From an uncultured Sutterella sp. (lineage in GTDB: Bacteria > Pseudomonadota > Gammaproteobacteria > Burkholderiales > Burkholderiaceae_F), in assembly GCA_900546995.1 (NCBI GenBank), contig URFF01000011.1, positions 1-35,597 on the forward strand: 35,597 nt of DNA. Reading direction: 5' to 3'. Below are positions 23,793 to 32,216 of this stretch, in pieces (within the stretch, counting starts at the first letter, position 1; each line of letters opens with the position of its first letter). Below the pieces are notes generated by a model. That model saw only the letters and a list, made by a program, of their open reading frames with translations. It searched no databases and was not told the DNA's origin. The position numbers and the translations under genes are program-made.

Positions 23793-24728
23793 ATGAAGTT
23801 AGCATTTGTTTTCCCCGGTCAAGGAAGCCAAACGGTCGGTATGTTGGATAGCTTTGCCGAAAACGATTCGGTTCGCGAAGCGTTGGCGGTGGCCGACAGT
23901 GCCTTGTCTGAGAATCTTTCCGGTTTGATTCACGAGGGCCCCGCGGAAGATCTTAATTTAACAGTTAACACGCAGCCTGCCTTGCTAACCGCCAGCGTGG
24001 CGATGTACAACGCTTGGCTTGCCATGGGCGGTGTTCGCCCTGAGGTGATGGCTGGTCACAGTCTCGGTGAGTATTCCGCACTCACTGCCGCCGGCGTCTT
24101 TTCGCTTCATGATGCCGTGCAACTCGTGCGCTTTCGTGCCAAGGTGATGCAAGAGGCAGTCCCCGTGGGTGTAGGCGGCATGGCTGCCATTATCGGTTTA
24201 TCCGATGACGCCGTTTTCGATGTTTGCCGTCAAGCTTCAGAATTTGGAGTGGTTGAGGCTGTTAACTTCAATTCACCGGGTCAGGTTGTAATCGCCGGTG
24301 AAAAAGACGCCGTTCAAAAGGCCTGCGAGATCGCAAAAGCCAGTGGGGCTAAGCGAGGGCTGATGTTGCCTGTTTCCGCACCCTTCCATTCATCCATGAT
24401 GAAACCCGCGAGTGTTGCGTTAGCGTCTCGACTCGAAGAGGTTCCGATGCAAGCGCCTACTATTGATGTCGTTGCCAACATTGATGTGTCTATTCATCAC
24501 ACGCCGCAGGAAATTCGCACTGCGCTTGCCCAACAGGCGGCGGGCGCTGTTCAATGGGTGAAAACCATTGAATACTTCAAGTCGATCGGGGTGACTCATA
24601 TTGTGGAATGCGGTCCCGGTCGTGTGTTAGCCGGTTTGATCAAGCGCATTGATCTGACGATTCAGGTTCGTAACATCAACTCAGCAGAAAGTCTACAAGC
24701 CGTTTATGACGAGCTCAAAAGTTTCTAA
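23793..24728 (+). CDS. fabD: Malonyl-CoA:ACP transacylase
   Basis: 311 residues from the ATG at 23793, giving the canonical start MKLAFVFPGQGSQTVGM; the ATG at 23781 overlaps fabH and adds four atypical residues. The nucleophilic serine is in GHSLGEYSAL (about residue 90), the catalytic His in VSAPFHSSMM (about 200), and GPGRVLAGLIKRI closes the fold. It loads malonyl groups from CoA onto AcpP for FabH and FabF. It lies 5 bases after fabH and 24 bases before fabG, so the three are cotranscribed. Confidence 0.97.
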   Translation: MKLAFVFPGQGSQTVGMLDSFAENDSVREALAVADSALSENLSGLIHEGPAEDLNLTVNTQPALLTASVAMYNAWLAMGGVRPEVMAGHSLGEYSALTAAGVFSLHDAVQLVRFRAKVMQEAVPVGVGGMAAIIGLSDDAVFDVCRQASEFGVVEAVNFNSPGQVVIAGEKDAVQKACEIAKASGAKRGLMLPVSAPFHSSMMKPASVALASRLEEVPMQAPTIDVVANIDVSIHHTPQEIRTALAQQAAGAVQWVKTIEYFKSIGVTHIVECGPGRVLAGLIKRIDLTIQVRNINSAESLQAVYDELKSF

Positions 24729-24752
24729 TTGATTAAAAGTAAGGAGTTTTTC

Positions 24753-25517
24753 ATGAGTAATGTATTTACCCAAGACGCATTGGCAGGCGAAATTGCTTTT
24801 GTGACCGGGGCGTCACGGGGTATCGGCTCGTCCATCATGCAGGCTTTGTTAGCTGCCGGTGCAACCGTGATCGGTACGGCTACATCTGAAGCCGGTGCTC
24901 AAGCGATTACCGAAAAGATCGCTTCTTTGGGCGGAAAAGGTGAGGGTGTTGTCTTAAATGTGACCGATGCCGAACAAAGTGAAACGCAACTAGCTGAAGT
25001 CGCCAAAAAGTATGGTGCCGTGACCATTTTGGTTAACAATGCCGGCATTACGCGTGATGGTCTTGCCATGCGTATGAAGGATGAACAATGGCAGGAAGTC
25101 ATTGACACGAATTTGACCCCGGCATTTCGTTTGAGCCGCATTGTGATGCGCGGCATGATGAAAGCCCGTCATGGCCGAATCATTAATATCGTGAGTGTCG
25201 TCGGCTCAATGGGTAATGCCGGTCAAGCCAATTACGCAGCCGCCAAAGCTGGTGTCGCCGGTTTAACCCGTGCGTTGGCTCGTGAATTAGCTAGCCGCAA
25301 TATTACGGTCAATGCCGTGGCCCCGGGTTTCATTGACACGGATATGACGAAAGCTTTGTCTGAAGAGCATCGTGCTGAATTAGCCGCTCAAATTCCGCTC
25401 GGTCGCCTCGGCCAAACGGATGATATCGCTCAGGCGGTTGTATACCTTGCTTCGCCCGCTGCCTCCTATGTGACAGGCGTTACGCTGCATATTAACGGTG
25501 GCATGTATATGGTATAG
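24753..25517 (+). CDS. fabG: 3-oxoacyl-ACP reductase
   Basis: 254 residues from the ATG at 24753, which has a perfect AAGGAG 6 bases upstream; a TTG right after the fabD stop is an artefact. Short-chain dehydrogenase features: cofactor loop VTGASRGIG (17-25), NNAGITRDG, catalytic Ser in IVSVVGSMG, Tyr and Lys in YAAAKAG, and the C-terminal VTGVTLHINGGMYMV specific to FabG. It reduces 3-oxoacyl-ACP with NADPH in each elongation cycle. It is slightly longer than E. coli FabG (244) at the N-terminus. Confidence 0.96.
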   Translation: MSNVFTQDALAGEIAFVTGASRGIGSSIMQALLAAGATVIGTATSEAGAQAITEKIASLGGKGEGVVLNVTDAEQSETQLAEVAKKYGAVTILVNNAGITRDGLAMRMKDEQWQEVIDTNLTPAFRLSRIVMRGMMKARHGRIINIVSVVGSMGNAGQANYAAAKAGVAGLTRALARELASRNITVNAVAPGFIDTDMTKALSEEHRAELAAQIPLGRLGQTDDIAQAVVYLASPAASYVTGVTLHINGGMYMV

Positions 25518-25561
25518 GACGGATGATCGTCTGATTTAGGTACATCGCTTTTAAAAAAGCT

Positions 25562-25619
25562 TTGATAAAATAGCAAGAAAATTTGTATGTGTATAGTTAC
25601 ACGTAAATTACACATACGT
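25562..25619 (+). promoter_or_regulatory. Promoter/operator region of acpP with nested palindromes
   Basis: GTATGTGTA (25585-25593) and TACACATAC (25609-25617) are a perfect 9-base inverted repeat. Inside and overlapping it are GTGTA / TACAC (25589-25593 and 25598-25602) and ACGTA / TACGT (25601-25605 and 25615-25619). TTGATA (25562-25567) and TATAGT (25592-25597) are promoter-like but too far apart (24 bases) to be one standard promoter. A regulator site controlling acpP is plausible; which regulator is unknown. Confidence 0.4.
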
Positions 25620-25648
25620 ATCGTTTTTCTATCAAGGAGACATTTCAA

Positions 25649-25885
25649 ATGGACGACATCGAACAACGTGTCAAGAAGGTTATCGCCGAACAATTGAGCA
25701 TCAACGAAGCCGATATCAAGAACGAATCTGCTTTCATTGAAGATCTCGGTGCCGACTCTTTGGATACGGTCGAGTTGGTGATGGCTTTGGAAGACGCTTT
25801 CAAGATTGAAATCCCGGACGATCAACAAGAAAAGTTGCGTACGGTTCAACAAGCGATCGACTACATCAAGGCCAACGCTAAGTAA
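25649..25885 (+). CDS. acpP: Acyl carrier protein
   Basis: 78 residues, highly acidic. The phosphopantetheine site is Ser37 in the family motif GADSLDTVELVMALE. The four-helix pattern and the ending (QAIDYIKANAK) are typical. It carries growing acyl chains between FabH, FabD, FabG and FabF and must be activated by AcpS, encoded 7 kb downstream. A strong AAGGAG precedes the ATG. The 131-base gap before it and the partial terminator after it suggest expression above its neighbours. Confidence 0.98.
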   Translation: MDDIEQRVKKVIAEQLSINEADIKNESAFIEDLGADSLDTVELVMALEDAFKIEIPDDQQEKLRTVQQAIDYIKANAK

Positions 25886-25910
25886 TTGAGCCCCATCTTC
25901 GGATGGCGTG

Positions 25911-25961
25911 CCCCGCTTGGTAGCCCTGATTTATGCAGGTGTGACCGGCGGGGTTTCTTTT
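25911..25961 (+). terminator. Possible partial terminator between acpP and fabF
   Basis: CCCCGC (25911-25916) pairs with GCGGGG (25948-25953), enclosing a smaller CCTG...CAGG hairpin, and is followed by TTTCTTTT. It is branched with an interrupted T-run, so read-through into fabF is likely. This would help make more acpP than fabF message. Confidence 0.6.
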
Positions 25962-25988
25962 GAGAATAAAAAAGAGGAGTAACGGAGA

Positions 25989-27221
25989 ATGCGTCGTGTT
26001 GTTGTGACGGGTCTCGGTATGGTTTGCCCGATTGGCAATGATGTGAAGACCAGTTGGGAAAATGCTTTGGCAGGTAAAAACGGGATCGGTAAGATCACGC
26101 GCTTTGATGCATCCGATTTCGGCTGCCAAATCGCGGGCGAGGTTAAAGATTTTGATATCGCTCAGTATATGTCTCCTAAGGAGGCTCGCCGCTATGATCG
26201 CCACTTGCACTACGGGGTGGCCGCCGGTGTTCAAGCCGTCCGTGATGCCGGTTTTGATTTCGAAAAAGAAGATCTCACGCGTTTCGGTTGTGCAGTGGGC
26301 TCCGGTATCGGCGGTTTGCCGATGATTTGCGAAAATAAGCAAGTTCTTTTAGAGCGTGGTCCGCGTCGTGTATCGCCCTTTATGATTCCGGGTGTGATCA
26401 TCAATATGATTTCAGGTCAATTGTCGATCATGTTTGGTTTCAAGGGACCGAATATTGCGCACGTCACCGCTTGCTCAACCGGTCTTCATGCCATGGGTGA
26501 AGCCAGCTGGATGATTCGCCGCGGAGACGCGGATGTGATGATCGCGGGCGGCGCCGATGCTTCGATTTGCCCGGTTGGCGTTGCCGGTTTTGACAATATT
26601 CACGCCTTGAGCCGTCGCAATGACGATCCCGCTCACGCCTCGCGTCCTTTTGACAAGGATCGTGACGGTTTCGTGATGGGTGAAGGTGCTGGCGTCGTGG
26701 TTTTGGAAGAATACGAACACGCCAAAGCTCGCGGTGCGAAGATCTACGCAGAGTTGGTGGGTTACGGCCTTTCGAGCGATGCGTTCCACATCACGACTCC
26801 AAACACGGATGGTCCGAAGCGCTGCATGGAAATGGCGTTAGAGCGCGCCGGCATCACTCCGGATCAAATTGACTATTTGAACGCTCATGGAACCTCGACG
26901 GGTGTGGGTGATGTCAATGAAACGAAGGCGATTAAAGAAGCGTTTGGTGAACATGCCAAACATTTGGTGGTGAATTCCACCAAGTCCATGACCGGTCACC
27001 TTTTGGGTGGCGCGGGTGGCATTGAAGCCATCTTCACCATTTTGGCACTTCTAAATCAAGTTTCGCCTCCGACCATCAATATTTTTGAATTGGATCCGGA
27101 ATGCGATTTGGACTATTGCGCCAATGAGGCTCGCCCGATGAAGATCCGCTATGCCATGAAGAACTCTTTCGGTTTCGGCGGAACCAACGGCACATTGATT
27201 TTCAAGCGTGTTGAAGATTAA
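25989..27221 (+). CDS. fabF: Beta-ketoacyl-ACP synthase II
   Basis: 410 residues, normal length. Cys162 lies in VTACSTGLHAMG. The two histidines are in NAHGTSTGVGD (about 301) and STKSMTGHLLGGAG (about 338), and the C-terminal gate is NSFGFGGTNGTL. It elongates malonyl-ACP onto acyl-ACP, including the temperature-sensitive cis-vaccenate step in enterobacteria. AGGAG/GGAG precedes the ATG. It follows acpP through a partial terminator and ends in a long hairpin. Confidence 0.97.
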   Translation: MRRVVVTGLGMVCPIGNDVKTSWENALAGKNGIGKITRFDASDFGCQIAGEVKDFDIAQYMSPKEARRYDRHLHYGVAAGVQAVRDAGFDFEKEDLTRFGCAVGSGIGGLPMICENKQVLLERGPRRVSPFMIPGVIINMISGQLSIMFGFKGPNIAHVTACSTGLHAMGEASWMIRRGDADVMIAGGADASICPVGVAGFDNIHALSRRNDDPAHASRPFDKDRDGFVMGEGAGVVVLEEYEHAKARGAKIYAELVGYGLSSDAFHITTPNTDGPKRCMEMALERAGITPDQIDYLNAHGTSTGVGDVNETKAIKEAFGEHAKHLVVNSTKSMTGHLLGGAGGIEAIFTILALLNQVSPPTINIFELDPECDLDYCANEARPMKIRYAMKNSFGFGGTNGTLIFKRVED

Positions 27222-27244
27222 AATTAAAAAGCCTTAATGATCTG

Positions 27245-27269
27245 ACAAAGCCCGATTCTCGGGCTTTGT
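27245..27269 (+). terminator. Terminator-like hairpin after fabF
   Basis: Eleven-base-pair perfect stem ACAAAGCCCGA / TCGGGCTTTGT (27245-27255 and 27259-27269) with a 3-base loop. The T-run is largely within the stem, so strength is uncertain; the deaminase starts 19 bases later. Confidence 0.7.
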
Positions 27270-27288
27270 TCGTATCGGAGAATCGCTC

Positions 27289-27705
27289 ATGGATGAAAAA
27301 AAAGATAATGCGATGTACATGCAAATCGCTCAAATTGCCGCGCAAAGAAGTTATGCGCGGCGGCTAAAGGTCGGTTGCGTGATTGTGAAAAACCATTCCA
27401 TTATCTCTTTCGGTTGGAATGGAATGCCGACGGGTTATGACAATTGTTGCGAGTACGAAGTCAACGGCCAGCTTGTGACTCGACCGGAAGTGCAGCACGC
27501 TGAGCTCAATGCTATTGCCAAGCTTGCCGAAAACGGCTACTCATCAAAAGGGGCTGCGATCTTTATTACACACAGTCCCTGCATTCATTGTTCCTTGTTA
27601 ATTCAAAAGTGCGGTATTACGCATGTTTATTATCATGAGCAATACCGGGATGACACCGGGCTTCAATTCTTGCGTCGGGCAGGAATCCACGTTGAGCAAC
27701 TATGA
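27289..27705 (+). CDS. Deoxycytidylate (dCMP)-type deaminase
   Basis: 138 residues of the cytidine-deaminase fold. The zinc site is complete: His70 and catalytic Glu72 in VQHAELNAIA, with Cys98 and Cys101 in HSPCIHC. The insert GWNGMPTGYDNCCEYEVNG, including its Cys and His residues, is typical of dCMP deaminases and ComEB-like proteins rather than CMP/tRNA deaminases. The expected reaction is dCMP to dUMP, feeding thymidylate synthesis. Its position between fabF and lepA, where many Betaproteobacteria have rseA-rseB-mucD, is unusual. Hairpins on both sides suggest it is a separate unit. Confidence 0.85.
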   Translation: MDEKKDNAMYMQIAQIAAQRSYARRLKVGCVIVKNHSIISFGWNGMPTGYDNCCEYEVNGQLVTRPEVQHAELNAIAKLAENGYSSKGAAIFITHSPCIHCSLLIQKCGITHVYYHEQYRDDTGLQFLRRAGIHVEQL

Positions 27706-27709
27706 CTAG

Positions 27710-27750
27710 ACTCTCAAAAGAACGAAGGTGAAATTCGCTCTTTTGAGAGT
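27710..27750 (+). terminator. Long hairpin after the deaminase gene
   Basis: ACTCTCAAAAGA-A-CGAA pairs with TTCG-C-TCTTTTGAGAGT (17 positions, one mismatch). There is no T-run directly after it, so it may protect an mRNA end or terminate weakly. Confidence 0.55.
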
Positions 27751-27811
27751 AAGCTTGATCAAAAAATTTCTTTTGTTAACAATCGGTTTCGAAGCGTTGC
27801 CGTCCCGGGCA

Positions 27812-27820
27812 TGATAGAAT
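27812..27820 (+). promoter_or_regulatory. Extended -10 promoter of the lepA operon
   Basis: TGA-TAGAAT (27812-27820) matches the extended -10 form TGNTANAAT. No good -35 is present, as is common for this class. It lies 96 bases before the lepA start and is the only good promoter seen for the eight-gene run that follows. Confidence 0.5.
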
Positions 27821-27916
27821 CAGACAACTTTCGGAGTAAAGGGAAAGGCAGTTTGTCGCAGCCGGTTTTCCCATTGGTCCGATCCTTATTTTGACTAAAG
27901 GATTTTTCCGGAACCT

Positions 27917-29710
27917 ATGAACAATATTCGTAATTTTTCCATTATCGCTCATATCGACCACGGTAAATCAACTCTTGCAGACCGCCTCATTCAACGCTGT
28001 GGTGGCTTGTCCGATCGTGAGATGCAAGCCCAAGTCCTTGATTCGATGGATTTGGAAAAAGAGCGTGGCATCACCATTAAAGCACAGACGGCGGCTCTCA
28101 AATATAAAGCCAAAGACGGTCAGATTTATGAATTAAACCTGATTGACACGCCGGGGCACGTGGACTTTTCCTATGAAGTGTCTCGTTCGCTTAGCGCCTG
28201 CGAGGGAGCGCTACTTGTGGTGGATGCAACCCAGGGTGTTGAAGCGCAAACGGTGGCCAATTGCTACACCGCCATTGAGCTTGGTGTAGAGGTCATTCCG
28301 GTTCTCAATAAGATGGATCTCAATAGCGCCAATCCCGATGCCGCTGCTGAAGAAATTGAAGATGTGATCGGTATTGACGCGACCGATGCCATTCCCTGCT
28401 CGGCAAAAACCGGTATGGGTGTCGAAGACATTCTTGAACGAATCGTTCGCGATGTGCCACCTCCCAAGGGTAGTGACTCCGACCCGCTTCAAGCATTGGT
28501 GATTGACAGTTGGTTTGATAATTACGTTGGCGTCGTGATGCTCGTGCGTGTTGTCAACGGTAAGATCAAGCCCAAGGATAAAATCTATCTGATGGGGACC
28601 GGCGCAACTCACTTGGTGGAGCAAGTCGGTAAATTCACGCCGAAGTCCACACAGTGCGCCGAGCTTTCCGCAGGCGAAGTGGGGTTTGTGATTGCCGGCA
28701 TTAAAGAACTCAAAGACGCTCGCGTCGGTGACACCGTCACACATGCCGCAAAGATGGCCTCTGCGCCGCTTCCGGGTTTTAAACAGGTTAAACCTCAGGT
28801 TTTCGCGGGCCTTTATCCGGTTGAATCCAATCAGTATGAAGCGCTTCGAGATGCGCTCACCAAACTGCAGTTAAACGATGCGGCGTTGCAATTCGAACCC
28901 GAAGTGTCTCAAGCGTTGGGTTTTGGTTTCCGAGCGGGCTTTTTGGGCTTACTGCACATGGATATCGTGCAGGAGCGTCTTGAGCGTGAATTCAACATGG
29001 ATCTCATCACCACAGCGCCGTCAGTGGTTTATGAAGTGCTCAAAACCGACGGTGAATTGATCCAGGTTGAAAATCCGTCCAAATTACCGACACCTGATAA
29101 GATCGCTGAAATCCGTGAACCGATTGATACGGTGACCATTTTCGTGCCGAATGAATTCGTTGGTGCGGTAATGAAGCTCTGTAATGATAAGCGCGGTATC
29201 CAAACCAACCTCGCCTATCATGGTCGACAAGTTCACTTGACGTACGATTTACCCTTGGCTGAAATTGTTTTGGACTTTTTTGATCGCCTCAAATCGTTAA
29301 CACGTGGTTACGCGTCCATGGACTATGAGTTCAAAGAGTACCGTGCCGCTGATGTCGTCAAGGTTGATATGCTGATTAACGGTGATCGCGTCGATGCTTT
29401 GTCGAGCATTATTCACCGCAGTAATTCGGTTGCGCGCGGTCGAGAAATCGTGACTCGACTCCGTTCGCTCATTCCGCGGCAAATGTATGATGTGGCTATT
29501 CAAGCGGCGATCGGCGCTAATATTATCGCTCGTGAAAACGTCAAAGCACTTCGGAAAAATGTGCTTGCCAAGTGCTATGGCGGCGATATTACGCGTAAGC
29601 GCAAATTGCTTGAAAAACAAAAGGCCGGTAAAAAACGTATGAAACAGGTCGGCTCGGTTGAAATTCCTCAGGAAGCTTTCCTGGCTATTTTGCAAGTTGA
29701 GGAAAAGTAA
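27917..29710 (+). CDS. lepA: Elongation factor 4 (LepA)
   Basis: 597 residues. The GTPase domain has G1 AHIDHGKST (11-19), the G2 threonine in RGITIKAQT, G3 DTPGH, G4 NKMD and G5 SAKTG. EF-G-like domains II, III and V follow, and then the LepA-specific C-terminal domain ending KCYGGDITRKRKLLEKQKAGKKRMK. It back-translocates or remodels ribosomes and aids 30S biogenesis. It is first in a compact operon with lepB 12 bases downstream, the classical lepA-lepB pairing. Confidence 0.97.
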   Translation: MNNIRNFSIIAHIDHGKSTLADRLIQRCGGLSDREMQAQVLDSMDLEKERGITIKAQTAALKYKAKDGQIYELNLIDTPGHVDFSYEVSRSLSACEGALLVVDATQGVEAQTVANCYTAIELGVEVIPVLNKMDLNSANPDAAAEEIEDVIGIDATDAIPCSAKTGMGVEDILERIVRDVPPPKGSDSDPLQALVIDSWFDNYVGVVMLVRVVNGKIKPKDKIYLMGTGATHLVEQVGKFTPKSTQCAELSAGEVGFVIAGIKELKDARVGDTVTHAAKMASAPLPGFKQVKPQVFAGLYPVESNQYEALRDALTKLQLNDAALQFEPEVSQALGFGFRAGFLGLLHMDIVQERLEREFNMDLITTAPSVVYEVLKTDGELIQVENPSKLPTPDKIAEIREPIDTVTIFVPNEFVGAVMKLCNDKRGIQTNLAYHGRQVHLTYDLPLAEIVLDFFDRLKSLTRGYASMDYEFKEYRAADVVKVDMLINGDRVDALSSIIHRSNSVARGREIVTRLRSLIPRQMYDVAIQAAIGANIIARENVKALRKNVLAKCYGGDITRKRKLLEKQKAGKKRMKQVGSVEIPQEAFLAILQVEEK

Positions 29711-29722
29711 GGGGGAATCGGT

Positions 29723-30613
29723 ATGAACTTTTCATTCATTTTGTTGGCACTAACGGTAGTAACGGGTGTGTTTTGGTGCCTGGATAGGTTTTTGTGGGCT
29801 CCGAAGCGTTTGGCTCTGGCTAAAGAGCGCGCACAGAAATTTCATGAAGATAATCGCGATGCGATTGACCGCGGTGTCATCAGTGTGATCGGTGAAGGAC
29901 AAAGTCTGTTTAACCGAACCGCCAAGCAACCCTTGTGGCTCGAGTATACGGCGGGGCTTTTTCCTGTGATTTTAGCCGTGTTTATTTTCCGCTCATTCAT
30001 TATTGAGCCTTTCCGCATCCCGTCGGGTTCAATGCTGCCAACACTACATGTGGGTGATTTTATTGCCGTCAATAAATACGAATACGGTCTTCGTTTCCCG
30101 GTCTTCAATTTTGAAATCACTCGGGGTGAAGATCCCAAGCGCGGTGACATCATTGTCTTTAAATACCCGCTTGATAAAAACGTTGACTTCATCAAGCGTG
30201 TTATTGGCGTGCCGGGTGACGAAATTCGTTTTGTTGATAAAAAACTCTATATCAACGGTCAAATACAAAACACGAAAGCGGATGGGACTTTCTTCGATGA
30301 TGAGTCTTACACGGAATTGAAGCAATTCGATGAAAATCTGGACGGAGTCACACACAAAATTTTGGAAAATCCCAATGTGCCGTCTTTGGCTCGCCCTGTC
30401 AATGGTCATAATGGATTGGATCAATGCTTGTATAACATGGGCGATTTGGTCTGCCGTGTGCCCGAAGGACATTACTTTGTCATGGGGGATAACCGTGACA
30501 ATTCAGCTGACAGCCGTTTCTGGGGATTTGTTCCCAGGGAAGACATTGTCGGTCGCACGTTCTTTATTTGGATGAATTTCGGAGATTTGGGCCGCATTGG
30601 TTCAGTCAAGTAG
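29723..30613 (+). CDS. lepB: Signal peptidase I
   Basis: 296 residues with two N-terminal membrane segments (about 3-22 and 77-93). The catalytic domain is periplasmic: nucleophile Ser103 in IPSGSMLPTL, general base Lys158 in FIKRVIGVPGD, and box E GDNRDNSADSRFWGFV. It removes signal peptides from exported proteins such as EndA, the cupin and the autotransporter in this window. It sits between lepA (12 bases) and rnc (12 bases), so cotranscribed. Confidence 0.97.
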   Translation: MNFSFILLALTVVTGVFWCLDRFLWAPKRLALAKERAQKFHEDNRDAIDRGVISVIGEGQSLFNRTAKQPLWLEYTAGLFPVILAVFIFRSFIIEPFRIPSGSMLPTLHVGDFIAVNKYEYGLRFPVFNFEITRGEDPKRGDIIVFKYPLDKNVDFIKRVIGVPGDEIRFVDKKLYINGQIQNTKADGTFFDDESYTELKQFDENLDGVTHKILENPNVPSLARPVNGHNGLDQCLYNMGDLVCRVPEGHYFVMGDNRDNSADSRFWGFVPREDIVGRTFFIWMNFGDLGRIGSVK

Positions 30614-30625
30614 GAGGTTGTCGAT

Positions 30626-31330
30626 ATGTTGCCATTGGAAACGCTTGAGCAGAAAATCGGCTATACCTTTAAAAATCGAAAACTTTTACAGCGTGCGGTG
30701 ACCCATCGCTCCTTCGGTGCGGAAAATAACGAACGATTAGAGTTTTTAGGTGACTCTGTTTTAAATTGTGTGATCGGCCAAGCGCTTTTCTTGCGTGATT
30801 CTCACTTCAATGAAGGGTCGCTTTCGCGAGTTCGAGCGAATTTGGTCTGCCAGGATGCGTTGGCTGAAATAGCCAATCGGATTGTGTTGTCGGATCACTT
30901 GCGGTTGGGTGAGGGCGAGATGAAAACGGGTGGCGCTCACCGTCCGTCCATTCAATCGGACGCCATGGAAGCGATTTTCGGGGCCATCATGACCGAAAGC
31001 GGTTTTGATGCCGCCAAGGCGGTGATCTTACGATTGTATGACCCGGTGCTTTCGCAATTAACCCCGGAACGGATGGGTAAAGACTCCAAGACACAGTTGC
31101 AGGAATTTTTGCAGGCTCATCATATTGGATTACCCGAATATACGGTGATTGATATTCGCGGAGCCGCTCATGATCAAACGTTTGAATGTGAGTGCGGGAT
31201 CAAGAAATTAAATATCGCGGTTCGCGGGACTGGGAAAAATCGTCGTACAGCTGAACAAATGGCGGCTAAACAGGCTCTGGAATTGGCCATTGACTATTTC
31301 GACAAAAAACGAGGACACCAACATGGTTAA
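30626..31330 (+). CDS. rnc: Ribonuclease III
   Basis: 234 residues. The signature NERLEFLGDS (35-44) holds the metal-binding acidic residues, with DAMEAIFGAIM supplying Asp and Glu of the second set. A C-terminal double-stranded RNA-binding domain (about 155-228) ends in GKNRRTAEQMAAKQAL. It processes rRNA precursors and structured RNAs. AGGAGG is seen before the ATG. Its last 8 bases overlap the start of era, so the two are translationally coupled. Confidence 0.97.
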   Translation: MLPLETLEQKIGYTFKNRKLLQRAVTHRSFGAENNERLEFLGDSVLNCVIGQALFLRDSHFNEGSLSRVRANLVCQDALAEIANRIVLSDHLRLGEGEMKTGGAHRPSIQSDAMEAIFGAIMTESGFDAAKAVILRLYDPVLSQLTPERMGKDSKTQLQEFLQAHHIGLPEYTVIDIRGAAHDQTFECECGIKKLNIAVRGTGKNRRTAEQMAAKQALELAIDYFDKKRGHQHG

Positions 31331-32216
31331 AGAAGGATTTCGTTGTGGATACATCGCCGTTGTGGGTCGTCCCAATGTCGGCAAAAGCACTTTGATCAAT
31401 ACCTTGATCGGTGAGAAGGTCAGTATCACTTCCAAAAAGCCTCAGACAACGCGAAATCGTGTTTTAGGCGTTGTGTCCAATAACAATGCTCAGTTTGTGT
31501 TTGTGGATACGCCGGGCTTTCAAACGAAGTATGGCAATGCGCTTATTCGCGGGATGAATCGATCCGTTCGCTCGACGTTGAGTGATACAGACGTTGTGGT
31601 GATGTTAATCGAGAGTAACGGTTGGCGCCCTGAAGATGAAAAAGTCCTTCAGCTTTTGGATAAAAATGCCAAAAACGTTATTTTGGTTATTAATAAAACC
31701 GATTTACTCAAGCAACGGGACGCTTTGCTGCCGTTAATGGCTCAATCCATGGAAAAATTCCCCTTTGCGGCGATTGTTCCCGTTTCGGCCGAAAAAGCTC
31801 GCCAATTGGACGATTTGATGGCGGAAATTGAAAAGCTGTTACCGGAAAATCCGCCGTTTTTCGATCCGGATATTTATACCGATAAATCGCCGCGCTTTTT
31901 AGCCGCTGAGATTATCCGTGAAAAGGCTTTCCGACTTTTGGGCGATGAATTGCCTTATGGGATTGCCGTCACGATTGATAAGTGGCAGGAAGATGATAAA
32001 CACGCTGAAATCATTGCCACGCTCATTGTCGAGCGTGAGGCTCATAAAGGAATTGTGATCGGCGCACAGGGCGAAAAATTGCGGGAAATTTCCCGCTTAG
32101 CTCGTCAAGATATCAGCGATATGCTGGGTAAGAGCACCTACCTGGAAGTTTGGGTTCGGGTGAGAAAAGGCTGGAATGATGACGCCCGTGCTCTGAAATC
32201 GTTAGGTTATGAGTAA
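31323..32216 (+). CDS. era: GTPase Era
   Basis: 297 residues from the ATG at 31323, with GAGGA 7 bases upstream inside rnc; an in-frame TTG at 31290 lacks such a site. G1 is GRPNVGKS (15-22), G2 lies in KKPQTTRNRV, G3 is DTPG and G4 is NKTD. A C-terminal KH domain (IVIGAQGEKLREI) binds the 3' end of 16S rRNA during 30S assembly. It overlaps rnc by 8 bases and recO by 8 bases. Confidence 0.97.
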   Translation: MVKEGFRCGYIAVVGRPNVGKSTLINTLIGEKVSITSKKPQTTRNRVLGVVSNNNAQFVFVDTPGFQTKYGNALIRGMNRSVRSTLSDTDVVVMLIESNGWRPEDEKVLQLLDKNAKNVILVINKTDLLKQRDALLPLMAQSMEKFPFAAIVPVSAEKARQLDDLMAEIEKLLPENPPFFDPDIYTDKSPRFLAAEIIREKAFRLLGDELPYGIAVTIDKWQEDDKHAEIIATLIVEREAHKGIVIGAQGEKLREISRLARQDISDMLGKSTYLEVWVRVRKGWNDDARALKSLGYE

